Of a stretch of DNA of 6,887 nucleotides, positions 5,858-6,887 are shown piece by piece. The notes under the pieces are model-generated. The model ran no database searches. It was not told where the DNA came from and saw only the letters and a list, made by a program, of their open reading frames with translations. The stretch's first letter is position 1, and each line of letters opens with the position of its first letter. Origin of the DNA: an uncultured Alphaproteobacteria bacterium (GTDB lineage: Bacteria; Pseudomonadota; Alphaproteobacteria; Bin95); contig CAJXVF010000120.1 of assembly GCA_913060845.1 (NCBI GenBank), forward strand, positions 1 through 6,887, in the 5' to 3' direction. The position numbers and the translations under genes were made by a program.

Positions 5858-5881
5858 TTTACCCTCCCCGCCAAGCATTCC

Positions 5882-5913
5882 AAAAGGCCCGTGCATCACG
5901 CACGGGCCTTTTT
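5882..5913 (+). terminator. Rho-independent terminator of the flagellin gene
   Basis: GGCCCGTGC (5886-5894), loop ATCAC and GCACGGGCC (5900-5908) form a perfect 9-bp GC-rich stem followed by TTTTT (5909-5913). AAAA upstream (5882-5885) makes it partly bidirectional. It separates the flagellin unit from the acyl-CoA dehydrogenase. Confidence 0.95.
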
Positions 5914-5954
5914 GCGTTTAAGCTGGGTCCAAACCACTTCCAGGAGCAGCACCA

Positions 5955-6887
5955 ATGAGCATCGATTTCACTGACGAGCAGCGCCAAATTCAGGAAAACG
6001 TCGAGCGGCTCTGCGCTGATTTCGGCGATGAATACTGGCTTGAACGCGACAGTGACGGCCGGTTCCCGGAAGACTTCTGCCAGATGATCGCAGACCAGGG
6101 CTATATGGGCATCGCCATCCCGGAAGAATATGGCGGGTCTGGCCTTGGCATCACCGAAGCAGCGATCCTGATGCAGGCGATATCCGGGTCTGGTGCAGGG
6201 AATGGTGGGGTATCATCCGTTAGCCTTGGCATATTCGGTCTTAATCCCGTTGTGAAATATGGAACCCACGAACAGAAGTCGCGCATGCTGCCGCCTGTCA
6301 TCAGCCGTCAGGACATCGCCTGCTTCGGCGTGACGGAACCAAATACCGGCCTCGACACAACCCGCCTCAAAACCAAAGCTGTGCGAAAAGGCGACCACTA
6401 TGTCGTGCATGGCCAAAAGACCTGGATGAGCACAGCCCAAGTCGCCAACAAAGTCCTGTTGATCGCCCGCACGGCGGATGAAGGCGAAACCGCCCGGCCA
6501 ATGGACGGCCTTACGTTGTTCTATACAGACCTCGACCGGTCCAAGGTCGAGATCCGTGAGATTGAGAAGATGGGTCGGAAATGCGTCGATTCAAACCAGG
6601 TGTTCATCGACGGCTTGGAAATCCCTGTCGAGAACCGGATCGGGGATGCGGGCAAAGGCTTCCGCTACTTGCTGGACGGTATCAATCCAGAACGCATCCT
6701 AATCGCTGCTGGCCTCATCGGGCTTGGCCGCCGGGCGTTAAAGCGCGCAACCGATTACGCCAATGATCGCGTCGTGTTTGGTAGGCCCATCGGCCAGAAT
6801 CAGGCGATCCAGCATCCTCTTGCCCAATCCTGGGCGGAACTGGAAGCCGCCAACCTAATGGCGTTCCGCGCCGCCCAGCTTTACGAC
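5955..6887 (+). CDS. Acyl-CoA dehydrogenase, N-terminal 311 residues (runs off window)
   Basis: This is a flavin-dependent acyl-CoA dehydrogenase, which forms the 2-enoyl-CoA and passes electrons to ETF. The start is the ATG at 5955 with AGGAG 8 bases upstream. The frame is open to the window edge, giving 311 of an expected 380-400 residues. The N-terminal helical domain begins MSIDFTDEQRQIQENVERL and includes AIPEEYGGSGLGITEAAILM. The middle beta domain has FGVTEPNTGLDTTRLKT (124-140, FAD/substrate signature) and GQKTWMSTA. The C-terminal helical domain has NPERILIAAGLIGLGRRAL and DRVVFGRPIGQNQAIQHPLA. Glu246 in NPERI aligns with the catalytic base of isovaleryl- and long-chain acyl-CoA dehydrogenases; the alternative C-terminal Glu position is beyond the window. 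The substrate is uncertain. The gene starts only 41 bases after the flagellin terminator, so its promoter must be very close to the start or transcription depends on read-through. Confidence 0.95.
   Translation, partial: MSIDFTDEQRQIQENVERLCADFGDEYWLERDSDGRFPEDFCQMIADQGYMGIAIPEEYGGSGLGITEAAILMQAISGSGAGNGGVSSVSLGIFGLNPVVKYGTHEQKSRMLPPVISRQDIACFGVTEPNTGLDTTRLKTKAVRKGDHYVVHGQKTWMSTAQVANKVLLIARTADEGETARPMDGLTLFYTDLDRSKVEIREIEKMGRKCVDSNQVFIDGLEIPVENRIGDAGKGFRYLLDGINPERILIAAGLIGLGRRALKRATDYANDRVVFGRPIGQNQAIQHPLAQSWAELEAANLMAFRAAQLYD

Overview
The window looks like one end of an assembled contig from an alphaproteobacterium. It carries five protein-coding genes, two of them partial, plus a well-resolved flagellin regulatory region. 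The alphaproteobacterial assignment is inference. It rests on the flagellin termini, a sigma-54 flagellin promoter with GC-rich dyads upstream (the arrangement known from Caulobacter-type class III flagellar genes), and a moderately GC-rich, degradative gene complement. I cannot name a genus.

Layout. Bases 1-48 are not genomic. They are an Illumina Nextera i5 adapter with its 8-base index and Tn5 mosaic end, so the assembled sequence really begins at base 49. From 49 to 580 on the minus strand is the N-terminal third of a SulP-family anion transporter, cut by the contig end. A small VOC (glyoxalase-fold) protein, also minus strand, occupies 721-1137. After a 226-base divergent intergenic region, the plus strand carries a zinc-independent quinone-oxidoreductase-like MDR alcohol dehydrogenase (1364-2383) and an acyl-CoA carboxylase carboxyltransferase (beta) subunit (2473-3993). 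The 354-base non-coding stretch 3994-4347 is almost entirely regulatory. It holds a cluster of GGC-N7-GCC dyads, a perfect 15-bp inverted repeat, a strong sigma-54 promoter (4212-4227) and a roughly 110-nt leader with hairpins, one of which encloses the Shine-Dalgarno sequence. A 489-residue flagellin follows (4348-5817), then two strong hairpins, the second a textbook rho-independent terminator. An acyl-CoA dehydrogenase starts at 5955 and runs off the right edge.

Function. The alcohol dehydrogenase, carboxyltransferase and acyl-CoA dehydrogenase suggest acyl-CoA or fatty/branched-chain acid catabolism. No biotin carboxylase or biotin carrier subunit is visible, so the carboxyltransferase must find its partner elsewhere. 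The flagellin is an isolated transcription unit inserted among metabolic genes, with its own promoter and terminator.

I found no new defence, mobile or RNA-guided system. The parts most worth a second look are the dyad cluster upstream of the flagellin promoter, the Shine-Dalgarno hairpin in its leader, and the altered specificity and oxyanion residues in the carboxyltransferase.
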